From assembly GCA_031290985.1 (NCBI GenBank), contig JARLJW010000071.1, positions 22,841 to 86,840 on the forward strand: 64,000 nucleotides of DNA, written 5' to 3'. Below the pieces are notes generated by a model. It had not been told where the DNA came from. It ran no database searches and saw only the letters and a program-made list of their open reading frames with translations. The DNA comes from Verrucomicrobiia bacterium (GTDB lineage: Bacteria > Verrucomicrobiota > Verrucomicrobiia > Limisphaerales > UBA11358). The position numbers were made by a program, and so were the translations under genes. Below, piece by piece: positions 24,927 to 33,778 of this stretch; within the stretch, counting starts at the first letter, position 1; every line of letters begins with the position of its first letter.

Positions 24927-25787
24927 ATGTCAAAACACAAGATCGGCATCATCGGCGGCACCGGGCTCTACCACATCGAAGGCTTCACCCAACAAAAATG
25001 GGTGAAGGTCAAAACCCCGTTCGGCAGTCCCTCTGATGCCCTGCTCACCGGGAAGATCGCCGGGCGCGAGGTTGTGTTTCTGCCGCGCCATGGCCGCGGC
25101 CACCGCCTGCTCCCCACTGAGCTGAACCATCGCGCCAACATCTGGGCCATGAAAAAGCTCGGCGTGCAATGGATCGTCAGCGTCAGCGCCGTCGGCTCCT
25201 TGCAGGCAAAATATAAGCCCTGCGACATCGTCGTCATCGACCAGTTTCTCGACCGCACCAAGCAATCGCTCAATCACACCTTCTTCGGCCGCGGCATCGT
25301 GGCGCACGTCGCCTTCAGCTCGCCCATCAGCGAAGAACTCCGCCAAATCATTTACAAAACCGCCCGCGCCCAAAAAGCCCGCGCCCACGACGGCGGCACC
25401 TATGTCTGCATGGAAGGCCCGGCCTTCAGCACCCGCGCCGAATCCCTCGCCAACCACGGCGCGGGTTACGATGTCATCGGCATGACCAATCTCGGCGAGG
25501 CCAAGTGCGCCCGCGAAGCCGAGATCGCCTACGCCACCCTGGCCATGGCCACCGATTACGACTGCTGGAAGGAAGATGAACACGTCACGCTTGATGTCAT
25601 CATTGCCAACCTGCATCGCAACGCCGACACCGCCAAGCGCATCGTCGCCGCCGTCATCCCGCAGATTCCCACCGAGCCAACCTGGCCGGCCCATTCCGCT
25701 CTGAACCACGCCTTCCTCACGGACAAAAAACTCTGGCCGAAAAAAACCGTGGCGGAGCTAAAACCAATCCTCGCGAAATATCTTTAA
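24927..25787 (+). CDS. mtnP: S-methyl-5'-thioadenosine phosphorylase
   Basis: 286 aa. It splits methylthioadenosine with phosphate into adenine and methylthioribose-1-phosphate, the first step of methionine salvage. The phosphate-binding start IGIIGGTGLY, LPRHGRGHRLLPTELNHRAN, MEGPAFSTRAES and IGMTNLGEAKCAREAEI are diagnostic. The last marks the MTAP subfamily (Asn and Asp in the purine site, ATDYDCW). It stands alone; no other salvage gene is in the window. Confidence 0.93.
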   Translation: MSKHKIGIIGGTGLYHIEGFTQQKWVKVKTPFGSPSDALLTGKIAGREVVFLPRHGRGHRLLPTELNHRANIWAMKKLGVQWIVSVSAVGSLQAKYKPCDIVVIDQFLDRTKQSLNHTFFGRGIVAHVAFSSPISEELRQIIYKTARAQKARAHDGGTYVCMEGPAFSTRAESLANHGAGYDVIGMTNLGEAKCAREAEIAYATLAMATDYDCWKEDEHVTLDVIIANLHRNADTAKRIVAAVIPQIPTEPTWPAHSALNHAFLTDKKLWPKKTVAELKPILAKYL

Positions 25788-25810
25788 GCCGGATATTGGA
25801 ACGACGCCTA

Positions 25811-25863
25811 GGTAGGGCGCATCGCTCCTGCCAGTCCGGCTCGGACCGCGCGCCGCGCCTGCC
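25811..25863. repeat. Degenerate half-copy of the GGTAGGGCGC repeat
   Basis: ggtagggcgcatcgctcc is followed by diverged sequence ending in ccgcgcgccg. It matches the left arm of the palindromic elements at 30677, 31544, 37278 and 45913. The right arm is not preserved. Confidence 0.6.
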
Positions 25864-25967
25864 AACCTGCGCACTCAGGTTCATCGCGTCAGCTCCCTTT
25901 CATTAAGCACTGGACATTGCCGGGCCGGTAATTTAATCGTTGCGCAGTTCAGCACCCTGTTTGTCCC

Positions 25968-27035
25968 ATGGCAAAACTAATAATCCACCACGGCACCCCG
26001 CAGGCGCACGAGTTTGAACTCAAACCGGGGGCGAACCATCTCGGGCGCGGCGAAGCCAATGATTGCCGGATCACCGACGGCTCCGTCTCCACCAACCACG
26101 CGCAAATCACCGTCGAAGGCAGCTCGATCCGCATCAAGGATCTGGGCTCAACGAATGGGACGTTCATCAACCAGGCACCGGTCAGCGAAGCGGTTTTGCA
26201 GCCGGGCCAGGCCCTGCGCCTCGGTGCCGTGAGCATATTATTGCATACGGACGCGCCGGTCCCGCCACCCCCGCCCGTGCCCGTGCGCCAGCCAATAAAT
26301 TTGGCCAGTCAGGCCACCTTGGTGTCGAGCGCCCCTGCCCCGGTCGCCGCAAGTGGTGGCGGCCTGAAACTGTCCGGCCTGCGCCACGCGGAACCGGAAC
26401 CGCCGCCGCCCCCGTCCGAATTAATGGCCGCACCCGCCGGCCAGGCGGCGGCTGTAACCGGCTTCGCGGAACCGCCTCCCGGAAAGACCGCGTGCAAATT
26501 TCACCCCAAGATCGGCGGCCAATGGCTGTGCCAGAAATGCAGCGAACTTTTTTGCCCGCTCTGCGTCACCACCCGTCCCTCCAGCGAAGGCACCGTCCAC
26601 GCCTGCCGCAAGTGCGGAACCCCCTGCGTGCCCGTGCAGGTGCAGGCGGTCAAGTCCAAGGAAAAAAAGGTGGTCGTCTACTCCGACAAGATGCTCCTGA
26701 TGCGCAGCGTGGGCTTCGGTTTTGGCGCAGCCCTGCTCGGCGCACTGATTTGGAGCGGGTTGTCCTGGTTGTTTGGCTTTGACGTCCCGTTTCTGTTCGG
26801 CCCGATGGTTGGCGCCCTGGTGGGTTTCGCCGTAAAGATCGCCTGCCAGGACACCCCCGGCCCCGTTTTCTCGTCCATTGCCGTGGTGTGTTGCATCATC
26901 GGCTGTGTGCTCGGCAAGGTCGGCATGATCGCGATCACCCACCTGACCCTGAACACGAACACCACGTATGTCACCGGCGGCCTGGGCATCGGCATCGCGG
27001 TTTATACCGCCTGGAAAATTGGCGGCGCGGAGTAG
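25968..27035 (+). CDS. FHA-domain protein with cysteine-rich centre and membrane C-terminus
   Basis: 355 aa. Residues 1-92 are an FHA domain (HLGRGEANDCRI, STNHAQITVEG, DLGSTNGTFIN), a phosphothreonine-binding module. A Pro/Ala-rich linker follows. Residues of about 175-225 carry Cys/His pairs (CKFHPKIGGQWLCQKC, FCPLCVT, CRKCGTPC) like a B-box zinc finger. The last 120 residues hold three or four membrane segments. The layout suggests a membrane sensor or scaffold that recognises a phosphorylated partner. No Ser/Thr kinase is in the window. Confidence 0.75.
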   Translation: MAKLIIHHGTPQAHEFELKPGANHLGRGEANDCRITDGSVSTNHAQITVEGSSIRIKDLGSTNGTFINQAPVSEAVLQPGQALRLGAVSILLHTDAPVPPPPPVPVRQPINLASQATLVSSAPAPVAASGGGLKLSGLRHAEPEPPPPPSELMAAPAGQAAAVTGFAEPPPGKTACKFHPKIGGQWLCQKCSELFCPLCVTTRPSSEGTVHACRKCGTPCVPVQVQAVKSKEKKVVVYSDKMLLMRSVGFGFGAALLGALIWSGLSWLFGFDVPFLFGPMVGALVGFAVKIACQDTPGPVFSSIAVVCCIIGCVLGKVGMIAITHLTLNTNTTYVTGGLGIGIAVYTAWKIGGAE

Positions 27036-27137
27036 GCCAAGGTGCGGTTTGCCCGGCATTTTTCTCAAATCTATTGGCATTTGTTGAGCGCGAAAGTTTT
27101 GGACGCGGCCCCGGGCGGAGGCGATTATTCCCGCACC

Positions 27138-29447
27138 ATGCCCCCCACCCGATGGTTCATCTTTGCCGCGTTGCTGTTAGCGGCGGCCCAATTGCCGGCC
27201 ACTGAATCCTCCCCGCCCCGGCTCTGGTATCAGCAGCCCGCGGAAAAATGGACGGAAGCCCTGCCCATCGGCAACGGACGCCTGGGGGCGATGGTTTTCG
27301 GCGGCGTTTTTGACGAACGCATCCAGTTCAATGAAGACACGCTGTGGACCGGCCAGCCACACGATTACGTCCGCGCCGGGGCCGGCGATCAACTGGCCGA
27401 AATCCGCCGCCGGCTCGCCGCCGGCCAGGTCAAGGAAGCCTCCGCCCTCGCCAAAAGCAATTTCCTGAGCGACCCCGTCCGCCAAAAAGCCTACCAACCC
27501 TTCGGCGACCTGCACCTGCATTTTCCCGGTCAGGGCGAAGTGACCGAGTACCGCCGCGAACTGGATTTGGACACCGCCATAGCCACGACCACGTTTCAGT
27601 TGGATGGCGTGACTTTTAAACGTGAAGTGTTTGCCAGCAACCCCGATCAAGCCATCGTCCTGCACCTCACCGCCGACAAACCCGGCCAAATAAATTTCAC
27701 GCTCAAACTGGACAGCCCGCATACCAATTCGCAAACCAGCGCCCTCACGGCAAACTCGTTAATATTGACCGGCCAGGTGGAATCGGGCGGGCTAAAATTT
27801 GAATCCCGCGTTCAGGTTATGACCGCAGGCGGAACGACCATGAGCAGTGGAAATGAGCTAATCATTGATCACGCAAATTCCGCCACCCTGATTCTCGTCG
27901 CCGCCACCAGCTTCAAAAATTTCCAAGATATCAGCGCTGATCCCGCCAGGCGGTGCACGACGGATTTAAACGCCGCCGCCAAAAAAGATTACCCCGCCCT
28001 GCTCGCCGCCCATCTGGCCGATTACCAAAAGCTGTTCCGGCGCGTGAACCTCGATTTGGGCCGCACGGACGCCGCCGATTTGCCCACCGACGTGCGGCTG
28101 AAAAACGTCCACACCGCCGGCATCGAAACCGACCCGGCATTGGCGGCGCTGCATTTTCAATATGGCCGCTACCTGCTCATCGCCAGCAGCCGGCCCGGCG
28201 GCCAGCCCGCGAACCTGCAAGGGCTGTGGAATGAAGACCTCAACCCGCCGTGGGAAAGCAAATGGACGCTCAACATCAATTGCGAGATGAACTACTGGCC
28301 GGCCGAGCTGTGCAACTTGAGCGAATGCACCGGGCCGTTGTTCGACATGATTGACGATCTCGCCATCAGCGGCGCGCGCACGGCCAAGGCACAATACGGC
28401 GCCCGCGGCTGGGTGGTGCATCATAACACCGACCTTTGGCGCGGCACCGCCCCCATCAACAACATCGACGGCATCTGGCCGACCGGCGGCGCGTGGCTCT
28501 GCTATCACCTCTGGGAACATTACCTCTTCACCGGCGATAAGAAATTTCTCGCCCGCGCCTATCCCGTCATGAAATCCGCCTCGGAATTTTTCATGGACGA
28601 TCTGGTGAAAGACCCCAAAACCGGCTGGCTCGTCAGCTCGCCGTCTTTCTCGCCCGAGGAAGGCGGCCTGTGCATCGGCCCCACGATGGATCACCAGCTC
28701 ATCCGCGCGCTCATGGACGCCACGCTGGCTTCCGCCAAAATTCTTGGAAAGGACAAAAAATTTGCCGCCCAACTCGCCGCCGTGCGCTTGCAGGTTGCGC
28801 CGGACCAGATCGGCCGGCATGGCCAGCTCCAGGAATGGCTGGAGGACATCGATGTGCCGAACAACAACCACCGCCACATGTCCCCGCTGTTCGCGCTGTA
28901 TCCCGGTGCGGAAATCACCCCGGCGCAGACGAATCTTTTCGCCGCCGCCAAAGTCCTGCTGCAATGGCGCGGCGATGGCAGCACCGGCTGGAGCTATGCC
29001 TGGCGCATGCCGCTCTGGGCACGGGTGGGCGATGGTGATTTCGCCTTGCGCCAGTTCAACGGCCTATTGCAAAAGCGCACGCTGCCCAATCTCTTCGACC
29101 TCTGCGGCCCGTTCCAGATCGATGGCAACTTCGGTGCCTGCGCCGGCGTCGCCGAAATGCTGGTGCAAAGCCAGCAGACGCAGCCGGAACACCCGGACAT
29201 ACGCATCATCGAACTGCTGCCCGCCCTGCCCAAAGCCTGGCCGGATGGTTCCGTGACCGGCCTCTGCGCCCGCGGAGGTTTCGCAGTCGATATCACATGG
29301 CACGGCGGCAAATTGACCCACGCTGTCATACGCTCGAAATTGGGCAATCCCTATGTGGTGCGTTACGGGGGAAAAGAAATCCAATTGGCGACGCCCAAGA
29401 GCAGGCAGGTTGAGTTGGATTCACAACTGGCGGCCGTGCTCGATTAA
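27138..29447 (+). CDS. GH95 alpha-L-fucosidase, exported
   Basis: 769 aa from ATG 27138 (MPPTRWFIFAALLLAAA), which gives a good signal peptide; an ATG at 27042 adds 32 residues that disrupt it. GH95 features: LWYQQPAEKWTEALPIGNGRLGAMV near the mature start, QFNEDTLWTG, LQGLWNEDLNPPWESK, NCEMNYWPAE and FQIDGNFGACAGVAEML. The family removes alpha-1,2-linked fucose (or galactose) by inversion. With the GH28-like gene it suggests use of plant or algal polysaccharides. Confidence 0.92.
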   Translation: MPPTRWFIFAALLLAAAQLPATESSPPRLWYQQPAEKWTEALPIGNGRLGAMVFGGVFDERIQFNEDTLWTGQPHDYVRAGAGDQLAEIRRRLAAGQVKEASALAKSNFLSDPVRQKAYQPFGDLHLHFPGQGEVTEYRRELDLDTAIATTTFQLDGVTFKREVFASNPDQAIVLHLTADKPGQINFTLKLDSPHTNSQTSALTANSLILTGQVESGGLKFESRVQVMTAGGTTMSSGNELIIDHANSATLILVAATSFKNFQDISADPARRCTTDLNAAAKKDYPALLAAHLADYQKLFRRVNLDLGRTDAADLPTDVRLKNVHTAGIETDPALAALHFQYGRYLLIASSRPGGQPANLQGLWNEDLNPPWESKWTLNINCEMNYWPAELCNLSECTGPLFDMIDDLAISGARTAKAQYGARGWVVHHNTDLWRGTAPINNIDGIWPTGGAWLCYHLWEHYLFTGDKKFLARAYPVMKSASEFFMDDLVKDPKTGWLVSSPSFSPEEGGLCIGPTMDHQLIRALMDATLASAKILGKDKKFAAQLAAVRLQVAPDQIGRHGQLQEWLEDIDVPNNNHRHMSPLFALYPGAEITPAQTNLFAAAKVLLQWRGDGSTGWSYAWRMPLWARVGDGDFALRQFNGLLQKRTLPNLFDLCGPFQIDGNFGACAGVAEMLVQSQQTQPEHPDIRIIELLPALPKAWPDGSVTGLCARGGFAVDITWHGGKLTHAVIRSKLGNPYVVRYGGKEIQLATPKSRQVELDSQLAAVLD

Positions 29448-29471
29448 ATTTGGATCATGAGAATTTAGACC

Positions 29472-30722
29472 ATGAAAGCGATTTTCGCACTCGTTTCATT
29501 CGGATGGTTGGCGGCGACTTCAGTCGCCCTCGCCGCTTCGGAACCCTGGCCCAGCCTCGTCACCAGCAACACGCTCGAAATAACAATCCTCGCGCCGGCC
29601 CAATCGCCGGCCAATGCCCTGCTGCCCGTCATCATCTACCTGGAAAACCTCGCCGCGCCGCGCATCGGCACGGAAAGCGACTCCGCCATCATCCAAGATT
29701 TCCGCGCCGCCGGTTATCTCGTGGCGACGCTGGACTACGCGCATCATCCCCGCGCCTGCGCCCCCTTCCTCAACCGCGATCTCGGCAAGCTGCGCGATGA
29801 TCTCCGCGCCAAAAAGCTCCTCGCCGCGTTTTCAACCGACCCCGCGCACATCTTCATCATCCCGTCCGGCTGCCGCTTGCAACGGGATATCCTTTACTAC
29901 GCCGACACCAATCGCCCGCTGTCGCTCGACATCATCTACCCTTCGCAACCCAAAGCACCCGCCGGCGCGCTCCTCGAGTTTTCCTGCGACAACGTAAACC
30001 GTCAGGGCAACACCTCGCTCTCCATCTGCAGCGACACCATTCTCGATGCCGCCGCCACGGAAGGTTTCGCCGTTGCCATGGCCGATCATCCCGTTGCCCC
30101 GCCCTACAAGGGACTGGACGCGATGCCGGATTGTGCCTGGCGCATCAAAGCCGCCGTCCGCACCTTGCGCGCAGAGGGCAGCAAGCTTGGTTTGAGTGGG
30201 AAAATTGCCGCCATCGGCTTTTCCCGCGGCAGCGGCATGGCCTTGATGCTCGTCACCACGGAAGGCAGAACTGAATTTGAAGGTCACGGCCAAAACCCCG
30301 GCGTCAGCAGCGCCGTGCAAGGTGCCGTCGTCATGTCCGGCCGTTTCACGTACCTTGACCTGTTGCCGGACGACCATATGATCCCGCGTTACGAAAAAGT
30401 CTGGGGCGCACGCACCAACCATTTAGAAATCTGGCGCCAACACGGCGCGCTGGATTATCTCACCAATGCCACCGTGCCGCTGTTCCTGACCATCAACTGC
30501 TCCGAAGCGCCCGATGCCTTGCACCAGATGACCGTCCTCCGCCAGCGTCTCGCCGAACTGAGCAGCGATGACATCTTCATGCTGGACCGCGAACCACGCG
30601 GCCATAAAGTCACCCTCGACCCGCAGATCCTCGACGCCATGAATGCCTACCTGCATCAACTTCTGCAACCAACGTCGGTAGGGCGCGTCGCTCCGCGCGC
30701 GCCGCGACTGCAACCAAAGTAA
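29472..30722 (+). CDS. Exported alpha/beta-hydrolase-like protein with repeat-encoded C-terminus
   Basis: 416 aa. It has a signal peptide at residues 1-22 (MKAIFALVSFGWLAATSVALA). A GFSRGSGMAL nucleophile elbow near residue 256 has the G-x-S-x-G form, and the last domain contains HKVTLD, where a catalytic His may lie. It lies 24 bp after GH95, so it is probably co-transcribed and may be an esterase acting on decorated glycans. The final 16 residues (TSVGRVAPRAPRLQPK) are encoded by the dispersed repeat that begins at 30677, so the native stop was probably lost or displaced. Confidence 0.65.
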   Translation: MKAIFALVSFGWLAATSVALAASEPWPSLVTSNTLEITILAPAQSPANALLPVIIYLENLAAPRIGTESDSAIIQDFRAAGYLVATLDYAHHPRACAPFLNRDLGKLRDDLRAKKLLAAFSTDPAHIFIIPSGCRLQRDILYYADTNRPLSLDIIYPSQPKAPAGALLEFSCDNVNRQGNTSLSICSDTILDAAATEGFAVAMADHPVAPPYKGLDAMPDCAWRIKAAVRTLRAEGSKLGLSGKIAAIGFSRGSGMALMLVTTEGRTEFEGHGQNPGVSSAVQGAVVMSGRFTYLDLLPDDHMIPRYEKVWGARTNHLEIWRQHGALDYLTNATVPLFLTINCSEAPDALHQMTVLRQRLAELSSDDIFMLDREPRGHKVTLDPQILDAMNAYLHQLLQPTSVGRVAPRAPRLQPK

Positions 30723-30829
30723 ACTCATTACCCTGGCCGTCGATTGCCAGCCAAATCTCCGCAATATCTCCAGCCAGTTCAATCCTTCCTGATTTGCCAC
30801 GACGACGCGCACGGAGCGACGGCCCCACC
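30677..30829. repeat. GGTAGGGCGC palindromic repeat, long form
   Basis: The left arm ggtagggcgcgtcgctccg overlaps the 3' end of the hydrolase gene, and the right arm (cgcgcacggagcgacggccccacc) ends at 30829. The spacer of about 100 bp resembles that of the element at 31544-31700; both spacers read as VVANQ-type peptides on the minus strand. This is a fold-back element of about 153 bp. Confidence 0.75.
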
Positions 30830-30897
30830 GCGCTCAAAAAAGCATTGCCCCGCTGCCAAACCGGCGGATAATCGCCCCAGGAAGCAAAAACAATCTT

Positions 30898-31518
30898 ATG
30901 CCGGCGAAACTTAATCATCCTGCGCTCGTGGAACTCCTTCAACGTGCCTACTCTGCTGAAAAGGCCGCCGCCTTCGCCTACATCGGCCACGCCGCCTCGC
31001 TCAAAAAGCCGGCGGACAAGGCGGCCGTGAAACAGATCGAGAACGATGAATGGGATCATCGCCGGAACGTCCTCGCCATCATGCAGCAATACGACATCCC
31101 CGTCTCCCGCTTTTACGAATTCAAGTTCCACGTCATCGGCCGGGTCATCTCCGCAAGCTGCCATGTCATCGGCTGGTTCATGCCCTATTTTTTCGCCGGC
31201 AAGCTGGAGAGCGGCAACGTGTGCGAGTATTTCGTGATGATGAAATATTTCCACGCCCTCGGCATCCGCGAGCACGACCAGATCCTTTACGAGATGGGCA
31301 TCAAGGAAAAGGAACACGAGGTCTATTTTCTGGAACAGATCAAAGACAGCAAATGGCTGCCGTACTTTGAAAAAGCTTTTTCCTGGGGCAAGAACGCCAA
31401 GGCCAACGATGTGGACATGGCAAACAAGCTGCCCGTGGAAGCCTCCGGCCAATACTGCCAGACCTTCAAGGCTGCGGAAGTTGAAGCCGCCAATCGCAAA
31501 GCCGGCGCAGGCGACTAA
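30898..31518 (+). CDS. Ferritin-like (COQ7-like) di-iron protein
   Basis: 206 aa, all-helical. Carboxylate and His pairs are spaced for a four-helix di-iron site: AYSAEKAAAFAYIGH, QIENDEWDHRRNV and GIKEKEHEVYFLEQI. The first, second and last helices resemble demethoxyubiquinone hydroxylase (COQ7) and other ferritin-like oxidoreductases. A hydrophobic turn (CHVIGWFMPYFFAGKL) could contact membrane, as in COQ7. The substrate is not evident. Confidence 0.7.
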   Translation: MPAKLNHPALVELLQRAYSAEKAAAFAYIGHAASLKKPADKAAVKQIENDEWDHRRNVLAIMQQYDIPVSRFYEFKFHVIGRVISASCHVIGWFMPYFFAGKLESGNVCEYFVMMKYFHALGIREHDQILYEMGIKEKEHEVYFLEQIKDSKWLPYFEKAFSWGKNAKANDVDMANKLPVEASGQYCQTFKAAEVEAANRKAGAGD

Positions 31519-31543
31519 ACATACTCATCTTGCAACCACCGCT

Positions 31544-31700
31544 GGTAGGGCGCGTCGCTCCTCGCGCGCCGCGATTGTAACCGAAGCTTGTTGATCATCC
31601 CACCCCGCCGAGTGCCAACCATAGCTCATGCAGAATCTTCAATAAATTCAACCCGTCTTGGTTTGCCACGACGGCGCGCGCGGAGCGACGCGCCTCACCA
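31544..31700. repeat. GGTAGGGCGC palindromic repeat, long form, second copy
   Basis: ggtagggcgcgtcgctcc opens the element and cggagcgacgcgcctcacc closes it, with a spacer of about 110 bp related to that of 30677-30829. It lies between the ferritin-like gene and the MITE, so this gap of about 470 bp (31519-31986) is almost entirely repeat DNA. Confidence 0.75.
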
Positions 31701-31716
31701 GCCTCGTTGCAATAAC

Positions 31717-31912
31717 TAGAGCGGTTAAAGAAAAATTGTAGCCATTCGGAGCGAGGATTTTTGGGTTTTGGCGAGCGGTGCCGATCATCGGCCTTTGGCG
31801 AAGGAGCGGGTTTAAATAACCCCGTGACTGAGCCAAAACGAAGCCAAAACCCAAAAAGACCGCCCTCCCTCTTTCCCAACCGAATGGCTACAACTTTTCT
31901 TTAACCGCTCTA
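31717..31912. mobile_element. MITE-like element with 33-bp terminal inverted repeats
   Basis: The left end (31717-31749) and right end (31880-31912) are inverted copies of 33 bp with a single mismatch, both beginning TAGAGCGGTTAAAG. The outermost TA on each side could be a TA target duplication, as made by IS630/Tc1-mariner transposases. A shared inner TTTTTGGGTTTTGGC extends the symmetry. The total is 196 bp with no coding capacity, so it would need a transposase in trans. Confidence 0.75.
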
Positions 31913-31986
31913 AACGCGCCTTGTCACGCGCCTTCATCGTGCTAGCATCATGGAAACAAGGTTTGAAATCGTAGATCGCATTTGCC

Positions 31987-33033
31987 ATGAAAGTTCCATT
32001 TTTATTTTTTATTGCCGTCGCCGGATTGCTTTTCACCGGTTGCAAAACCGAGGATTGCGCCACCTGCTCCATGCCCGTGGCCACCCTTTCCACCCCGGCT
32101 CCCGCTGTCCCCGCCATCACCCCGGTTGTCGTCACCGCGCCGGTCACTAACACGCTCCCGCCGCCGCGCGAAAAAGAGCCCGGCCTGCGCAAATCCACCT
32201 ACACACCCCGCGTCTACCCGGTGGATGAACGCGGGTTCTCGCCGGTGGACAAGGCCCTCGCCAAGGCTTATGCGCGGGAAGACATGGTCACCAATGATGA
32301 CGAAGGCTCGCTCAATCCCTACGTCCTCAAGGTCATCTCCGGTTATCCGCTCGACGGCACCTATCAATATCATTGCAGTTGGCAGCCGTGGGAATACGAC
32401 ATCTACAACGGGGTGACCCAGGATCAATGGTATCGCGGCATGGTCGTGGCCAAGGCGTACCCCGACGGCTCACGCTGCAGCTACTGCTGCGGCTTCACCT
32501 TCGAGGTCTTCATCCGCGCGATGAAGCTGCGCAACATCCAAGCCGGCCTCGACCCTGACGATTTCAATGGCATGACCTTCAACGACCTCTTCAATGCGCT
32601 GCAATTTTGGTACATCGAAGGCAAGGGCGATTCCGAGGCTCGCGCCGTCACCAGCTACGGCCTGGGCCGCAGCATCACCAATTTCGACGAGGCGCGTGCG
32701 GGCGATTTCCTCAGCTACAGTTCCACGCCCTCCGGCGGTCACGCGGTGATCTTCCTGGGCTGGCTGCATGACAGCGAGACGGACACCAACAAGATCACCG
32801 GCTTCAAGTATTTTTCCTCCAACCTCTCCGGCAACGGTCTGGGCTACGCGCAGACGCATTTCAGCGATTCCACCAAGAACGGCCACGGCGTCCTGCGCAA
32901 CTACGTGAACATCGCCCATGTCGGCGCCATCAAGGATTACAAGCCCTTCAACCGTGCAGAGATCCCCGCGCGCAACGCCTACGCCCCCACGCAGCCCACA
33001 CACGTTATTTACCTGCCCGCGCCGGCGAAGTAA
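31987..33033 (+). CDS. Lipoprotein with papain-like (NlpC/P60 or CHAP-type) domain
   Basis: 348 aa. A lipoprotein signal with lipobox LFTGC places Cys at about residue 19, followed by a Pro/Thr-rich linker to about residue 60. The domain that follows has a candidate nucleophile in SRCSYCCGFTFEVF and a candidate His in SGGHAVIFLGW, the order and spacing of papain-fold amidases such as NlpC/P60. DFLSY just before the His segment is typical. It probably cleaves peptidoglycan or amide bonds in the periplasm. The exact family is uncertain. Confidence 0.6.
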   Translation: MKVPFLFFIAVAGLLFTGCKTEDCATCSMPVATLSTPAPAVPAITPVVVTAPVTNTLPPPREKEPGLRKSTYTPRVYPVDERGFSPVDKALAKAYAREDMVTNDDEGSLNPYVLKVISGYPLDGTYQYHCSWQPWEYDIYNGVTQDQWYRGMVVAKAYPDGSRCSYCCGFTFEVFIRAMKLRNIQAGLDPDDFNGMTFNDLFNALQFWYIEGKGDSEARAVTSYGLGRSITNFDEARAGDFLSYSSTPSGGHAVIFLGWLHDSETDTNKITGFKYFSSNLSGNGLGYAQTHFSDSTKNGHGVLRNYVNIAHVGAIKDYKPFNRAEIPARNAYAPTQPTHVIYLPAPAK

Positions 33034-33333
33034 ATCGCATCCAGGTCTGCCGTCATCCGGGCACCTCTGGAGATTGACCCGAATTTGGCAGGTCAACTTG
33101 CCGGTTTCGCTGAGTCTTCCAAACGACTGGAGCGCTTCCCCCCTCTCCGCGTTTTGCGGAGCAAAATGGGGAGAGGGACGGGGAGAGGTGCCTCGTTTAC
33201 ATCTTGAACTGGTGACCATTTTTCTCTGCCTTCGGATTCACGCTTAAAATTTTGTCGGTCTCCTCACCGCGCCGCTCAAGGTCGAGAGATTTTTCTCTGT
33301 GCCTCCGCGCCTCTATGGCAAATTATCCCGACC
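33034..33333. repeat. Intergenic stretch upstream of ribD with hairpin repeat
   Basis: These 300 bp contain no gene. Positions 33137-33189 hold a CCCTCTCC-type repeat with an inner hairpin (ctccgcgttttgcggag). Positions 33287-33320 carry a tctgtgcctccgcgcctct phrase also seen in variant form near 23313-23346. No FMN-riboswitch core is seen ahead of ribD. Confidence 0.55.
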
Positions 33334-33714
33334 ATGGCCGACACTTCATTCATGCGCCTCGCCTTGCGGCTCGCCCGCCGCGGTTACGGCGCGACGTCGC
33401 CCAACCCGATGGTCGGCGCGGTGCTCGTGAAGCGCGGCAAAATCATCGGCCGCGGCTGGCACCATCGCGCCGGCCTGCCTCATGCGGAGATTGAGGCGCT
33501 CCACGACGCACAAAAAAATGGCCATGATCCCAGGGGCGCGACCCTCTACGTCACCCTCGAACCCTGTTGCACCCACGGCCGCACGCCGCCTTGCACCGAT
33601 GCCATCATCGCCGCCGGCATCAAGCGCGTGGTGATCGGCACGACGGATCCAAATCCGAAACACGCCGGCAAAGGTTTTAAGATCCTCCAACGCGCCCTGC
33701 CAGTCTTTAGCTGA
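33334..33714 (+). CDS. ribD: RibD deaminase domain, reading frame broken before the reductase domain
   Basis: 126 aa. It is the pyrimidine deaminase half of RibD, which removes the amino group from the ring-opened riboflavin precursor. The zinc site is intact: HAEIEAL and PCCTHGRTPPC. The frame ends at TGA 33712-33714 right after KILQRALPVFS, where normal RibD continues. The next frame resumes the family sequence as SLADEC-type codons at about 33703. About 17 nt of the linker seem to be missing, giving a net frameshift. Either the gene is naturally split or the contig carries an error. Confidence 0.85.
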   Translation: MADTSFMRLALRLARRGYGATSPNPMVGAVLVKRGKIIGRGWHHRAGLPHAEIEALHDAQKNGHDPRGATLYVTLEPCCTHGRTPPCTDAIIAAGIKRVVIGTTDPNPKHAGKGFKILQRALPVFS

Positions 33715-33778
33715 TGAATGCACCCGCTTAAACGAGGCCTTCAACCACTGGATCGTCCGCCGCACCCCGTTTGTCACC

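Noticed and set aside
24930..25709. 259-codon minus-strand frame opposite mtnP
   Set aside because: Gly/Ala/Asp/Val-rich shadow of a strongly conserved enzyme.
33034..33333. Possible FMN riboswitch upstream of ribD
   Set aside because: None of the conserved RFN-element segments could be found; the stretch is explained by repeats.
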